Source: Hyphomicrobiales bacterium
Lineage (GTDB): Bacteria; Pseudomonadota; Alphaproteobacteria; Rhizobiales; Rhizobiaceae
Direction: 5' to 3'
Length of the DNA: 38,579 nucleotides
Assembly: GCA_900472295.1 (NCBI GenBank)
Contig: UCIA01000021.1
Coordinates: 187,099-225,677 of the forward strand
The notes under the pieces are model-generated. The model saw only the letters and a program-made list of their open reading frames with translations, was not told the origin of the DNA and made no database searches. Each line of letters starts with the position of its first letter. Position 1 is the stretch's first letter. The translations under genes and the position numbers were made by a program. Shown piece after piece: positions 9,360 to 16,954 of this stretch.

Positions 9360-9471
9360 ACTGCCTCTCGTGATCGTGCCGCGATCATACCGGCTTTCGC
9401 TCTCAGTCCCAGCCCATCCTAGTGCATTGCAACATACATTCAATCGATTTAGATCGAGATGCCATCGCTTA

Positions 9472-9498
9472 CCCTGCGGCAATTTATCCGCCACAGGG
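9472..9498 (-). terminator. Possible weak terminator hairpin after frcA
   Basis: CCCTG at 9472-9476 pairs with CAGGG at 9494-9498, and after one mismatch GGC at 9478-9480 pairs with GCC at 9490-9492. It lies just past the frcA stop on the transcribed strand. There is no T run, so termination by this element is only a suggestion. The same 141-base gap must hold the glg promoter. Confidence 0.3.
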
Positions 9499-9500
9499 GA

Positions 9501-10283
9501 TCAGGCGGCGAGTGCGGCCTCCGGCGGAACCTTGGCTCCAGTCATGAAAGCCACGGCATCCGACATCGTATATTGCTTGGGATCGATGACGCAGAGGCGA
9601 CGTCCGAGCCGATGGATGTGGATACGGTCGGCCACTTCGAAGACATGCGGCATGTTGTGCGAGATAAGCACGATCGGCAGGCCGCGCTTCTTGACGTCGA
9701 GGATCAGTTCGAGCACGCGGCGGCTCTCCTTGACGCCAAGGGCGGCCGTCGGCTCATCCATGATCACCACGCGGCTGCCGAAGGCAGCGGCGCGCGCCAC
9801 AGCCACGCCTTGGCGCTGACCACCGGAGAGCGTTTCCACCGCCTGGCTGATGTTCTGGATGGTCATCAGGCCAAGCTCGGTGAGCTTGTCGCGGGCGCGT
9901 TTCTCCATCGCCGGGCGGTCGAGCATGCGCAGCCATTGGCCAAGGAAGCCCGGCTTACGGATCTCGCGGCCGAGGAACATGTTGTCGGCGATCGACAGTG
10001 CAGGCGACAAAGCCAGGTTCTGGTAGACCGTCTCGATGCCGGCTTCGCGCGCCTCCATCGGCGACTTGAAGGAAACGGCTTTGCCTTCAAGCCGGATTTC
10101 GCCTTCGTCGGGCACTGCGGCGCCGGAAATCGCCTTGATCAGCGATGACTTGCCGGCGCCATTGTCGCCGATGACAGCCAGGATTTCACCCGGGTAGAGA
10201 TCGAAGTCGGCATTGTCGAGGGCGGTGACGCGGCCATAGCGCTTGATCAGGCCGCGCGCGGTGAGGATGGGTTCCACGGTCAT
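9501..10283 (-). CDS. frcA: Fructose ABC transporter, ATP-binding subunit
   Basis: Cytoplasmic ATPase that powers sugar import with FrcB and FrcC. Of 260 residues, Walker A is GDNGAGKSS, the signature is LSGGQRQG and Walker B is VVIMDEPTAALG. It has one nucleotide-binding domain only, unlike the double-domain RbsA/XylG type; this matches the rhizobial FrcA pattern of the CUT2 family (established knowledge). The reading frame stays open to 10358, but the ATG at 10283 overlaps the frcC stop in an ATGA arrangement and opens directly on the domain, so translational coupling with frcC is likely. It is the last gene of the transporter operon. Confidence 0.88.
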   Translation of the reverse strand: MTVEPILTARGLIKRYGRVTALDNADFDLYPGEILAVIGDNGAGKSSLIKAISGAAVPDEGEIRLEGKAVSFKSPMEAREAGIETVYQNLALSPALSIADNMFLGREIRKPGFLGQWLRMLDRPAMEKRARDKLTELGLMTIQNISQAVETLSGGQRQGVAVARAAAFGSRVVIMDEPTAALGVKESRRVLELILDVKKRGLPIVLISHNMPHVFEVADRIHIHRLGRRLCVIDPKQYTMSDAVAFMTGAKVPPEAALAA

Positions 10284-11341
10284 GCCGAAACCTTTCTGAT
10301 CCATTGGTCGATGGCCACGGCGCCGATGATCAGTACGCCGGTCAGCAGCACCTTCCATTGCGGATCGGCGCCCAGCATGTTGAGGCCCATCGAGACGACA
10401 CCGACGATCATTGCGCCGAAAAGCGTGCCGAGGATCGAGCCGCGTCCGCCGAACAGGGAGATGCCGCCGATCACCGTCGCGGTGATCGCCTGCAGATTGT
10501 AGTCGGTGACGGCGGCTGACGGCGAGATCGAGCCGTTACGGCCGATGGAGACCCAGGCAGCGAAAGCGGCGATCAGACCGGCAAGGGTGTAGACCGTCAT
10601 CAACACCTTCTTGGTCTGGATGCCGGACAGCTTCGCCGCCTCCTGGTCATCGCCAACGGCGTAGACATGGCGGCCCCATGCCGTGTGATTGAGCACATAC
10701 CACAGGACCAAAACGAGCACGACCGTGGCGATCACACCGAGCGTCAGCACCGCCGAGCCGATCTTGAAGCTCATGGCAAACAGATGCAGCAGCGGCGCCT
10801 GGGCATCGACGTCGGTGTCGCGGATCGTCTCATTGGCCGAATAGATGAAGTTCGTCGCCATGACGATGTTCCAGGTACCGAGCGTCACGATGAAGGGCGG
10901 CAGCTTCATGTAGGCGACCAGCACTCCGTTGAGCAGGCCGCAGGCCGCGCCTGCGGCAAGTCCGATCGGCACGGCGAGAATGGCCGGCATGCCATAGGTG
11001 ACCGCGCAATTGCCCATGATCACAGCTGAAATCACCATGATCACGCCGATCGACAGGTCGATGCCAGCGGTCAGGATAACCAGCGTCTGCGCGGCGCCGA
11101 GAATGCCGACGATGGCAATCTGCTGCAGGATCAGCGTCAGCGTGTAGGACGAAAAGAACTTCCCACCGATGGTGATGCCAAAGACGATGACCGACAGAAC
11201 CAGCACGATCAGCGGCACCGCAGCCGGCGTCGAATGCAGGAAATGCTGGATGCGCTTGATGGCCGATTTGTGCTCGTCAAAAGCCGCAACGCTTGTGTCG
11301 CTGCTCGAGAGAACTTTCTCGAATTCCTGGGCTTGAGCCAT
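10280..11341 (-). CDS. frcC: Fructose ABC transporter, permease
   Basis: Integral inner-membrane permease of the ribose/xylose/fructose (CUT2) class. The 353 residues contain about eight to ten hydrophobic segments after a hydrophilic N-terminus of about 40 residues. The segment VILTAGIDLSIGVIMVISA is the family hallmark, and GGISLFGGRGSILGTLFGA lies near the C-terminus. The ATG at 11341 has a strong GGGAGG site. It is separated from frcB by 158 bases holding a GC-rich hairpin, and it overlaps frcA by 4 bases. Fructose as substrate is inferred from similarity to rhizobial FrcC and from the linked sugar kinase; other sugars such as ribose or mannose may also be carried. Confidence 0.88.
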   Translation of the reverse strand: MAQAQEFEKVLSSSDTSVAAFDEHKSAIKRIQHFLHSTPAAVPLIVLVLSVIVFGITIGGKFFSSYTLTLILQQIAIVGILGAAQTLVILTAGIDLSIGVIMVISAVIMGNCAVTYGMPAILAVPIGLAAGAACGLLNGVLVAYMKLPPFIVTLGTWNIVMATNFIYSANETIRDTDVDAQAPLLHLFAMSFKIGSAVLTLGVIATVVLVLVLWYVLNHTAWGRHVYAVGDDQEAAKLSGIQTKKVLMTVYTLAGLIAAFAAWVSIGRNGSISPSAAVTDYNLQAITATVIGGISLFGGRGSILGTLFGAMIVGVVSMGLNMLGADPQWKVLLTGVLIIGAVAIDQWIRKVSA

Positions 11342-11444
11342 GTTTCCTCCCGAGGGGCTCAGCAGCGCGCCGAGACCCGTCCACGCCTTTCCGGTCTGCC
11401 GCCGGGATTATTCGCGTTTACAGCGATCCATCGTCCACCCGAAA

Positions 11445-11469
11445 CGGCCGGGGATCAAGCCCCCGGCCG
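11445..11469 (-). terminator. GC-rich hairpin between frcB and frcC (attenuator or mRNA stabiliser)
   Basis: CGGCCGGGG at 11445-11453 pairs perfectly with CCCCGGCCG at 11461-11469 around a 7-base loop, and the transcribed strand continues with TTTC. A strong stem with a poor T tract after a binding-protein gene is the common way to keep that gene's message more abundant than the membrane genes downstream. That role here is inference. Confidence 0.6.
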
Positions 11470-11499
11470 ATCGGTTCCTTTTTGCCGGTCAGACCAGCA

Positions 11500-12531
11500 T
11501 CAGCCCCAGCACTTGGCGAGGCCTTCCTTGGTGTCGATGGACTTCACGCCGGCGGCGGGCTTGTCGGTCACGAGGTTGACGCCGGTGTCGAAGAAGTTCT
11601 TGCCTTCTGTCGGCTTCGGCTTGGTGCCGTCCTTGGCGAAAGCGGCGATCGCCTCGATGCCGAGTGCCGCCATTTGCAACGGGTATTGCTGCGAGGTGGC
11701 GCCGATGACGCCTTCGGTCACCGATTTCACGCCGGGGCAGCCGCCGTCGACCGACACGATCAGCACCTGCTTTTCAAGGCCGACGGCCTTGAGCGCCTGG
11801 TAGGCGCCGACAGCAGCCGGCTCGTTGATGGTGTGGATGACGGTGATGCCGGAGTCCTTCTGGAGAAGGTTCTCCATCGCCTTGCGGCCGCCTTCCTCGT
11901 TACCGTTGGTGACGTCATGGCCAACGATGCGCGCATCGTCCTCGTCGCCGATCTTGTTGGGGTCCTTCACGTCGATGCCGTAGCCCATCATGAAACCCTG
12001 GTCGCGCAACACGTCCACGGTCGGCTGCGAGGGCGTCAGGTCGAGGAAGCCGATCTTGGCATCCTTGGCCTTGTCGCCAAGCGTGGCGGCGGCCCAGGCG
12101 CCGATCAGCTTGCCGGCTTCGAGATTGTCCGTCGCGAAGGTCGCGTCGGCGGCATCGATCGGGTCAAGCGGGGTGTCGAGCGCGATCACCAGCAGACCGG
12201 CATCGCGCGCCTTCTTCACCGTGGGCACGATGCCCTTGGTGTCGGACGCAGTGATCAGGATGCCCTTGGCGCCATCGGCGATGCAGCTCTCGATTGCCGC
12301 AACCTGGCTCTCGCTGTCGCCGTCGATCTTGCCGGCGTAGGATTTAAGGTCGACGCCGAGTTCCTTGGCCTTGGCGGTCGCGCCCTCCTTCATCTTGACG
12401 AAGAAGGGGTTGGTATCGGTCTTGGTGATCAGGCAGGCGCCGACGCCGGCGGCCGATGCTGTCGAAGCAAACGCCATCAGGCCGAGGCCCGCCGCGGCGA
12501 ACACGGTGGACTTCAAAAATGCTTTGGTCAC
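11500..12531 (-). CDS. frcB: Fructose ABC transporter, periplasmic binding protein
   Basis: Secreted sugar-binding protein of the type I (ribose-binding-like) fold. With the GTG start at 12531 it has 343 residues and begins with a clear signal peptide: KAFLKSTVFAAAGLGLMAFA, then a likely signal peptidase I cut after ASTASAA. The GTG is preceded by GGGAGGAAG. The frame is open upstream to 12693, but that extension runs through the operator region and lacks family character. The mature part has ITKTDTNPFF, the ILITASD loop and VSVDGG, as in the FrcB/RbsB family. It is the first gene of the transporter operon, divergent from the ROK regulator. Confidence 0.9.
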   Translation of the reverse strand: MTKAFLKSTVFAAAGLGLMAFASTASAAGVGACLITKTDTNPFFVKMKEGATAKAKELGVDLKSYAGKIDGDSESQVAAIESCIADGAKGILITASDTKGIVPTVKKARDAGLLVIALDTPLDPIDAADATFATDNLEAGKLIGAWAAATLGDKAKDAKIGFLDLTPSQPTVDVLRDQGFMMGYGIDVKDPNKIGDEDDARIVGHDVTNGNEEGGRKAMENLLQKDSGITVIHTINEPAAVGAYQALKAVGLEKQVLIVSVDGGCPGVKSVTEGVIGATSQQYPLQMAALGIEAIAAFAKDGTKPKPTEGKNFFDTGVNLVTDKPAAGVKSIDTKEGLAKCWG

Positions 12532-12640
12532 GATCTTCCTCCCATGGAACCATGCGGATGCCGCCAACCGGCATCTCGAGCGCATCCACTGAAGTTCTCC
12601 CAGTGTGGACGCGCCCTCAAATGACACCAGCGGGAGGCGC

Positions 12641-12678
12641 CTGTCAATAATTAAATCACTCTTATTTATTATTGACAG
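12641..12678. promoter_or_regulatory. Inverted repeat operator with two divergent -35 boxes
   Basis: The left arm CTGTCAATAATTAAAT (12641-12656) and right arm ATTTATTATTGACAG (12664-12678) are reverse complements except for one extra T, with 7 bases between. Each arm carries a TTGACA facing outward: 12642-12647 on minus towards frcB and 12672-12677 on plus towards the ROK gene. A spacer of 17 leads to CATTCT (12695-12700) on plus; the minus -10 is poor. It probably binds the ROK protein encoded alongside, so one dimer site could block both promoters. The site is seen directly; the binding protein is inferred. Confidence 0.65.
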
Positions 12679-12734
12679 CATTGCATGGTTCACCCATTCT
12701 GCCGCAAAAGCAGTGAAAATAAATCAGGGAAGGA

Positions 12735-13967
12735 ATGAGGGTGGAGACCGGCATTGCGAGGCACGGTTCGCCCGAGGCGGCCGACAGCCGCCTCCACCGT
12801 GGCACCAACCAGAGCGGCATGCGCGACCACAATGAGCGGCTGGTGCTGTCGCTGGTTCGCCAGCATGGCAGCTTGGCCAAATCAGACATTGCGCGCATGA
12901 CCGGGCTTTCGGCGCAGACCGTCTCGGTCATCATGCGCGAACTGGAGGAAGACAGTCTGCTGCTGCGCCAGGCGCCGTTGCGCGGCAAGATCGGCCAGCC
13001 TTCCATCCCGATGGCGCTGAACCCCGAAGGCGCCTTCTTTATTGGCCTGAAGATCGGCCGCCGCAGTGCCGAACTGGTGCTGATCGATTTCCTTGGGCAT
13101 GTGCGTTCGATGCTGCAGCACTCCTACCGCTATCCGGCGCCGCGCGAGACGGTGGAGTTCGTCACATCGGGCATGAAGACGATGCGCGCCGAACTGACGC
13201 CGGCGCAGGACAAGCGCATTGCCGGGCTCGGCATCGCCATGCCGTTCGAGCTGTGGAACTGGGCCGACACCGCCGGCGCGCCGCGCGACATCATGGACGA
13301 ATGGCGCCACCGCGACATCCGCGCCGACATCCAGCTGCAATGCGAATTCCCGGTCTATCTGCAGAACGATGCCACGTCAGCCTGCGGCGCCGAACTGGTG
13401 TTCGGCCAGACCGGCGGCGTGCGCGACTTCGTCTATTTCTACATCGGCGCCTTTGCCGGCGGCGGCATCGTGCTCAATGGCCGGCTGTTCGGCGGGCCGA
13501 CCGGCAACGCCGGGGCGCTGGGCTCGATGCCGGTGCCGGGACCGGACGGCAAGCCGACGCAGCTGATCGACGTCGCCTCGATCGCCATGCTGGAAAAGGC
13601 GCTTAACGCACGCGGCGTCGAGGCTTCTCATCTGTGGACATCGCCTGAGGATTGGGGCGAGATCGGCCACGAGCTCGACGACTGGATCGCCAACGCCGCT
13701 CAGGCACTGGCCTATGCAATCGTATCGGCGTCCTCGGTGATCGATTTCGAGGCCGCGGTGATCGACGGCTGGATGCCGCTTGCTGTTCGCCGTCGGCTCG
13801 TCGATGCGATCAAAGCGGCCATCGGCACGATCGACGGCGAAGGCCTGAAGCTGCCGGTGGTGCGCGAAGGCACCGTCGGCATCCATGCCCGGGCGCTGGG
13901 CGGCGCCAGCCTGCCGCTGTCGGAACGTTTCCTTATCGGTTCGACCACGATTTCCAGGAGCACCTGA
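12735..13967 (+). CDS. ROK family transcriptional regulator
   Basis: DNA-binding regulator of sugar genes. The 410-residue protein has a winged helix-turn-helix near residues 35-80 (KSDIARMTGLSAQTVSVIMREL) and then a ROK domain. The kinase-type phosphate loop is degenerate (FIGLKIGRRSAE in place of DIGGT), so it should not be a sugar kinase. The usual ROK zinc motif CxCGxxGCxE is also absent where GALGSMPVPGPDGKPTQLID is found, as in some XylR-like regulators. It is divergent from frcBCA, with an inverted repeat between them, and its stop is directly followed by the mutarotase ATG, so it heads a three-gene operon. Control of frcBCA and of itself is inferred from this layout. Confidence 0.88.
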   Translation: MRVETGIARHGSPEAADSRLHRGTNQSGMRDHNERLVLSLVRQHGSLAKSDIARMTGLSAQTVSVIMRELEEDSLLLRQAPLRGKIGQPSIPMALNPEGAFFIGLKIGRRSAELVLIDFLGHVRSMLQHSYRYPAPRETVEFVTSGMKTMRAELTPAQDKRIAGLGIAMPFELWNWADTAGAPRDIMDEWRHRDIRADIQLQCEFPVYLQNDATSACGAELVFGQTGGVRDFVYFYIGAFAGGGIVLNGRLFGGPTGNAGALGSMPVPGPDGKPTQLIDVASIAMLEKALNARGVEASHLWTSPEDWGEIGHELDDWIANAAQALAYAIVSASSVIDFEAAVIDGWMPLAVRRRLVDAIKAAIGTIDGEGLKLPVVREGTVGIHARALGGASLPLSERFLIGSTTISRST

Positions 13968-14414
13968 ATGCTGATCGGTATCCCGGCCCTGCTCGGCCCG
14001 GAGCTTCTGGCGACCTTGCGCGCCATGGGCCATGGCGACGAGATCGCGCTTGTCGACGGCAATTATCCCGCGGAAGAACAGGCAAACCGGCTAATCCGCG
14101 CCGACGGTCTTCACCTCATACCTGTGCTCGAGGCCATATTGACCGTGCTGCCGGTGGACGATGTCGTGCCGGAAGCGCTGTTTCGCGCATCGGTGCGGGG
14201 CGACCCCACACTTGCCGATCCCGTTCACCGCGAGATCGAAGCGCTGTGCGCCAGGCGTGCGCCGGGCCGCAAAGTGGTTGCGCTCGCCGGCGCCGACTTC
14301 TATGCACGCGTCCGGTCGGCGCATGCCATCGTCGCCACCAGCGAACCCAGGCTCTATGCCAACATCATCATCCGCAAGGGCGTGATCTATCCGCCGGAAA
14401 GTACGAAGACATGA
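13968..14414 (+). CDS. RbsD/FucU family sugar mutarotase
   Basis: Small cytosolic protein of 148 residues in the RbsD/FucU fold, which interconverts anomers or pyranose and furanose ring forms of free sugars. The family's N-terminal AMGHGDEIALVDGNYPAE (residues 19-36) and the C-terminal YANIIIRKGVIYP are both clear. The ATG immediately follows the ROK stop and its own stop overlaps the kinase start (ATGA at 14411-14414), so the three genes are translated together. Its placement between a fructose-type importer, its regulator and a PfkB kinase suggests it supplies the kinase with the right ring form of the imported sugar. The sequence alone does not tell fucose, ribose or fructose apart. Confidence 0.88.
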   Translation: MLIGIPALLGPELLATLRAMGHGDEIALVDGNYPAEEQANRLIRADGLHLIPVLEAILTVLPVDDVVPEALFRASVRGDPTLADPVHREIEALCARRAPGRKVVALAGADFYARVRSAHAIVATSEPRLYANIIIRKGVIYPPESTKT

Positions 14415-15334
14415 TCCTCTGCTGCGGCGAAGCCCTGATCGACATGCTGCCGCGCACCACGACGCTGGGCGAGCCGGCCTTCGCACCCTATGTCGGCGGC
14501 GCGGTGTTCAACACGGCGATCGCGCTTGGCCGGCTCGGCGCACCGGCGGGTTTCTTTTCCGGCCTGTCGTCGGATCTGTTCGGCGGCCAGTTCCGTGAGG
14601 CGCTGGGCGCAAGCGAGGTCAGCTCCACCTATGCGCACACCTCCCCTCGCCCGACGACGCTCGCCTTCGTGCGGCTGACCAACGGCCAGGCGACCTACAC
14701 TTTCTATGACGAGAACACCGCCGGGCGCATGCTGACGACAGAGGACCTGCCGGAACTGGGCGCGGAGGTCGAGGCCATGCTGTTTGGCGCCATCAGCCTG
14801 ATCTCGGACCCGGCGGGCGCAGCTTACGAGGAGTTCATGAAACGCGAGCATGAACGCCGCGTCATGATGCTCGATCCCAACATCCGGCCGAACTTCATCC
14901 CCGACAAGGCCAGGCACCTGAGGCGCATCCGCTCGATGATGGCAATGGCCGACATCGTGAAACTGTCGGACGAGGATTTGCACTGGTTCGGCGAAGCCGG
15001 CTCACATGAGGACGTCATCCGCAACTGGCTGGACCGCGGTCCGAAGCTGATCGTCGTCACCCATGGCAGCGAGGGCGCCGTCGGCTACAGCCGGGAGCAC
15101 AAGGTTACGGTGATGCCACAGAAGGTGGAGGTGGTCGACACAGTCGGCGCCGGCGATACCTTCAATGCCGGCATTCTGGCCTCGCTGCACGAGCAGGGCC
15201 TGCTCACCAAGGCTGCTATCGGCGGCCTGCCCGAAGACGCGATCCGCCAGGCGCTGGCGCTCGGCGCCAAAGCTGCGGCGGTGACGGTGTCGAGGGCCGG
15301 CGCCAATCCGCCCTGGCGGCACGAAATCGCCTGA
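14411..15334 (+). CDS. PfkB family sugar kinase, probable fructokinase
   Basis: ATP-dependent phosphorylation of an imported sugar, most likely fructose to fructose-6-phosphate. The 307-residue protein shows the PfkB N-terminal signature GGAVFNTAIALGRLG (29-43), DPNIRP (155-160) and the C-terminal signature DTVGAGDTFNAG (243-254) with catalytic base D249. The ATG at 14411 overlaps the mutarotase stop by 4 bases, although the frame remains open far upstream. It is the last gene of the regulator-mutarotase-kinase operon. Fructose specificity is inferred from the linked frcBCA genes; ribokinase or another PfkB activity cannot be excluded from motifs. Confidence 0.85.
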   Translation: MILCCGEALIDMLPRTTTLGEPAFAPYVGGAVFNTAIALGRLGAPAGFFSGLSSDLFGGQFREALGASEVSSTYAHTSPRPTTLAFVRLTNGQATYTFYDENTAGRMLTTEDLPELGAEVEAMLFGAISLISDPAGAAYEEFMKREHERRVMMLDPNIRPNFIPDKARHLRRIRSMMAMADIVKLSDEDLHWFGEAGSHEDVIRNWLDRGPKLIVVTHGSEGAVGYSREHKVTVMPQKVEVVDTVGAGDTFNAGILASLHEQGLLTKAAIGGLPEDAIRQALALGAKAAAVTVSRAGANPPWRHEIA

Positions 15335-15627
15335 TCGACGCTTTGTCCGGCGCCAGCCGCGACGACACGCCGATCACTTTATGTTTCCACTGACCGGAAA
15401 GACGCGATAAATTAGCCGTGTCACGTCCTGGAAAGCTCGGATTTCCGGCATATTGCTGCAGCGCGGCAAAAACCTGAAGTAACAGGCTGCGACACCTCGG
15501 CCACCGGCTGCTGGGCCGGTGCAGCTTTCTCGACCGGCCCAATTCTGGTACCAGCGGGCCGGTTAAGTTGTTGTTTCTGCGCGTATCGTTGTCCCTGGAC
15601 CGCGCGCACTATCATTTTGAGGCCGAC
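15335..15627. other. Intergenic region between the sugar kinase and aminotransferase genes
   Basis: This 293-base gap has no convincing gene. CACCGGC at 15502-15508 pairs with GCCGGTG at 15515-15521 and is followed by CTTTCT, a possible weak terminator about 170 bases after the kinase stop. The aminotransferase promoter must lie here, but no box pair was convincing. Confidence 0.4.
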
Positions 15628-16770
15628 ATGCAGTTCATCGATCTTGGCGCGCAGCGCGAACGTATCAGCGACCGGCTGAAGGCCGCGATCGACAATGTCG
15701 TCGAGGAAGGCCGCTACATCCTCGGACCGCAGGTCACCGAATTCGAAAACAAGCTCGCCGCCTATATCGGCACCAAGCATGTCGTGGCTTGCGCCAACGG
15801 CACCGACGCGCTGCTGCTGCCGCTGTTTGCCGCCGGCATCGGCCCGGGCGACGCGGTGTTCGTGCCGAGCTTTACCTTCGCCGCGACCGCGGAAGTGGTG
15901 GCGCTGGCCAAGGCCGAGCCGGTGTTCGTCGATGTCGACGCCGAGACCTACAATATCGACATCGCCAGCCTCGAAGCGGCGATCGCGATGATCAAGAAGG
16001 AAGGTCGGCTGCAGCCGAAGGCGATTATTCCCGTCGACCTGTTCGGTCTCTCGGCCGACTACGAGGCGATCATGGCGATTGCCAAGCGCGAAGGCCTGCT
16101 GGTGATCGAAGACGCGGCGCAGTCGATCGGCGGCTCGGCCGATGGCACAATGTGCGGCGCCTTCGGCCATGTCGGCTCGACCAGCTTCTATCCGGCCAAG
16201 CCGCTCGGCTGCTACGGCGACGGCGGCGCGATGTTCACCAATGATGACGCGATGGCCGACCAGCTTCGCTCGTTTGCCTTCCACGGCAAGGGCGAAACAC
16301 AGTACGACAATGTTCGCGTCGGCATCAATTCACGCCTCGACACGATCCAGGCGGCGATCCTGATCGAGAAGCTCGCCATCCTCGAAGACGAGATGGTCGC
16401 CCGCCAGGTGGTCGCCAAGCGCTACGCCGAGGGCCTGGGCGACATCGTCAAGGCATCGCGCAATCTGGGTGGTGGCCGCTCGGCCTGGGCGCAATACGCC
16501 ATCGAGACGCCGAAGCGCGACGGCCTAAGGGCGCATCTCACCGAGAAAAAAATCCCTTCGGTGATCTACTATGTCAAGCCGCTGCACGAGCAGATCGCCT
16601 ACAAGAATTATCCGCGCACGCCGACCGGACTCACCGTTTCGGAGGAACTGCCGACACGGATCCTGTGCCTGCCGATGCATCCTTATCTCAGCGAAGTCGA
16701 CCAAGATCGCATCATCGAGACGATCCGCAATTATATTGGGTCGAATTCGGCGCATGTAGCGGCGGCCTAG
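15628..16770 (+). CDS. DegT/DnrJ/EryC1 family nucleotide-sugar aminotransferase (WbpE-like)
   Basis: PLP-dependent transaminase that adds an amino group to a keto-sugar nucleotide. It has 380 residues from the ATG at 15628, which has GAGG just upstream; the frame is open to a TTG at 15568, but the family begins at MQFIDLGAQ. The PLP lysine is about residue 191 in TSFYPAKPLGCYGDGGA. That segment, with VGINSRLDTIQAAIL, strongly resembles WbpE/WlbC enzymes, which act on UDP-2-acetamido-3-keto-glucuronate. The dehydrogenase and acetyltransferase partners of that pathway are not in this window, so the substrate is open. It stands alone between the fructose operon and the cys genes and is a plausible supplier of an amino sugar for the polysaccharide locus. 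Confidence 0.85.
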   Translation: MQFIDLGAQRERISDRLKAAIDNVVEEGRYILGPQVTEFENKLAAYIGTKHVVACANGTDALLLPLFAAGIGPGDAVFVPSFTFAATAEVVALAKAEPVFVDVDAETYNIDIASLEAAIAMIKKEGRLQPKAIIPVDLFGLSADYEAIMAIAKREGLLVIEDAAQSIGGSADGTMCGAFGHVGSTSFYPAKPLGCYGDGGAMFTNDDAMADQLRSFAFHGKGETQYDNVRVGINSRLDTIQAAILIEKLAILEDEMVARQVVAKRYAEGLGDIVKASRNLGGGRSAWAQYAIETPKRDGLRAHLTEKKIPSVIYYVKPLHEQIAYKNYPRTPTGLTVSEELPTRILCLPMHPYLSEVDQDRIIETIRNYIGSNSAHVAAA

Positions 16771-16778
16771 ACAGCACC

Positions 16779-16938
16779 TTCGTCATCCTCGGGCTTGACC
16801 CGAGGATCCATGCCGCGACCTTTGCCGGAAACGCGGCGGAGCAGAATTCTGAGCCGCCGCAACGCCTTGGCGTCACGGAATGGATTCCAGGGTCTGCGCC
16901 GCGTCGCTTCGCTCCTTGCTCCGCCCTAGAATGACGAA
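16779..16938. repeat. 160-bp interspersed repeat element, family C, with terminal inverted repeats
   Basis: The element begins TTCGTCATCCTCGGG and ends CCCTAGAATGACGAA; these ends are inverted repeats matching at 13 of 15 positions. Inside are a perfect hairpin, CCTCGGG (16787-16793) with CCCGAGG (16799-16805), and a 28-base palindrome at 16833-16860 with two mismatches. It fills the gap between the convergent aminotransferase and cysQ genes and may act as a two-way terminator. It resembles the RIME-like mosaic repeats of alphaproteobacteria (from memory). No ORF lies within it. Confidence 0.75.
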
Positions 16939-16954
16939 GCTATCTTAGCGAACG

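Noticed and set aside
9417..9443. Candidate glg promoter TTGAAT / TAGGAT on the minus strand
   Set aside because: The spacer is only 15 bases and both boxes are imperfect; too weak to list as a feature.
12532..12693. N-terminal extension of frcB back to an ATG at 12693
   Set aside because: It would bury the signal peptide 54 residues inside the protein and translate through the operator; the GTG at 12531 has a good GGAGG site.
15605..15627. TATCAT as a -10 box for the aminotransferase gene (15610-15615)
   Set aside because: A start site about 7 bases downstream would leave no room for the ribosome-binding site, and no -35 lies at a good distance.
16779..16938. Possible insertion sequence
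   Set aside because: Inverted ends are present but there is no transposase frame and the length is only 160 bases, so it is listed as a small repeat element.
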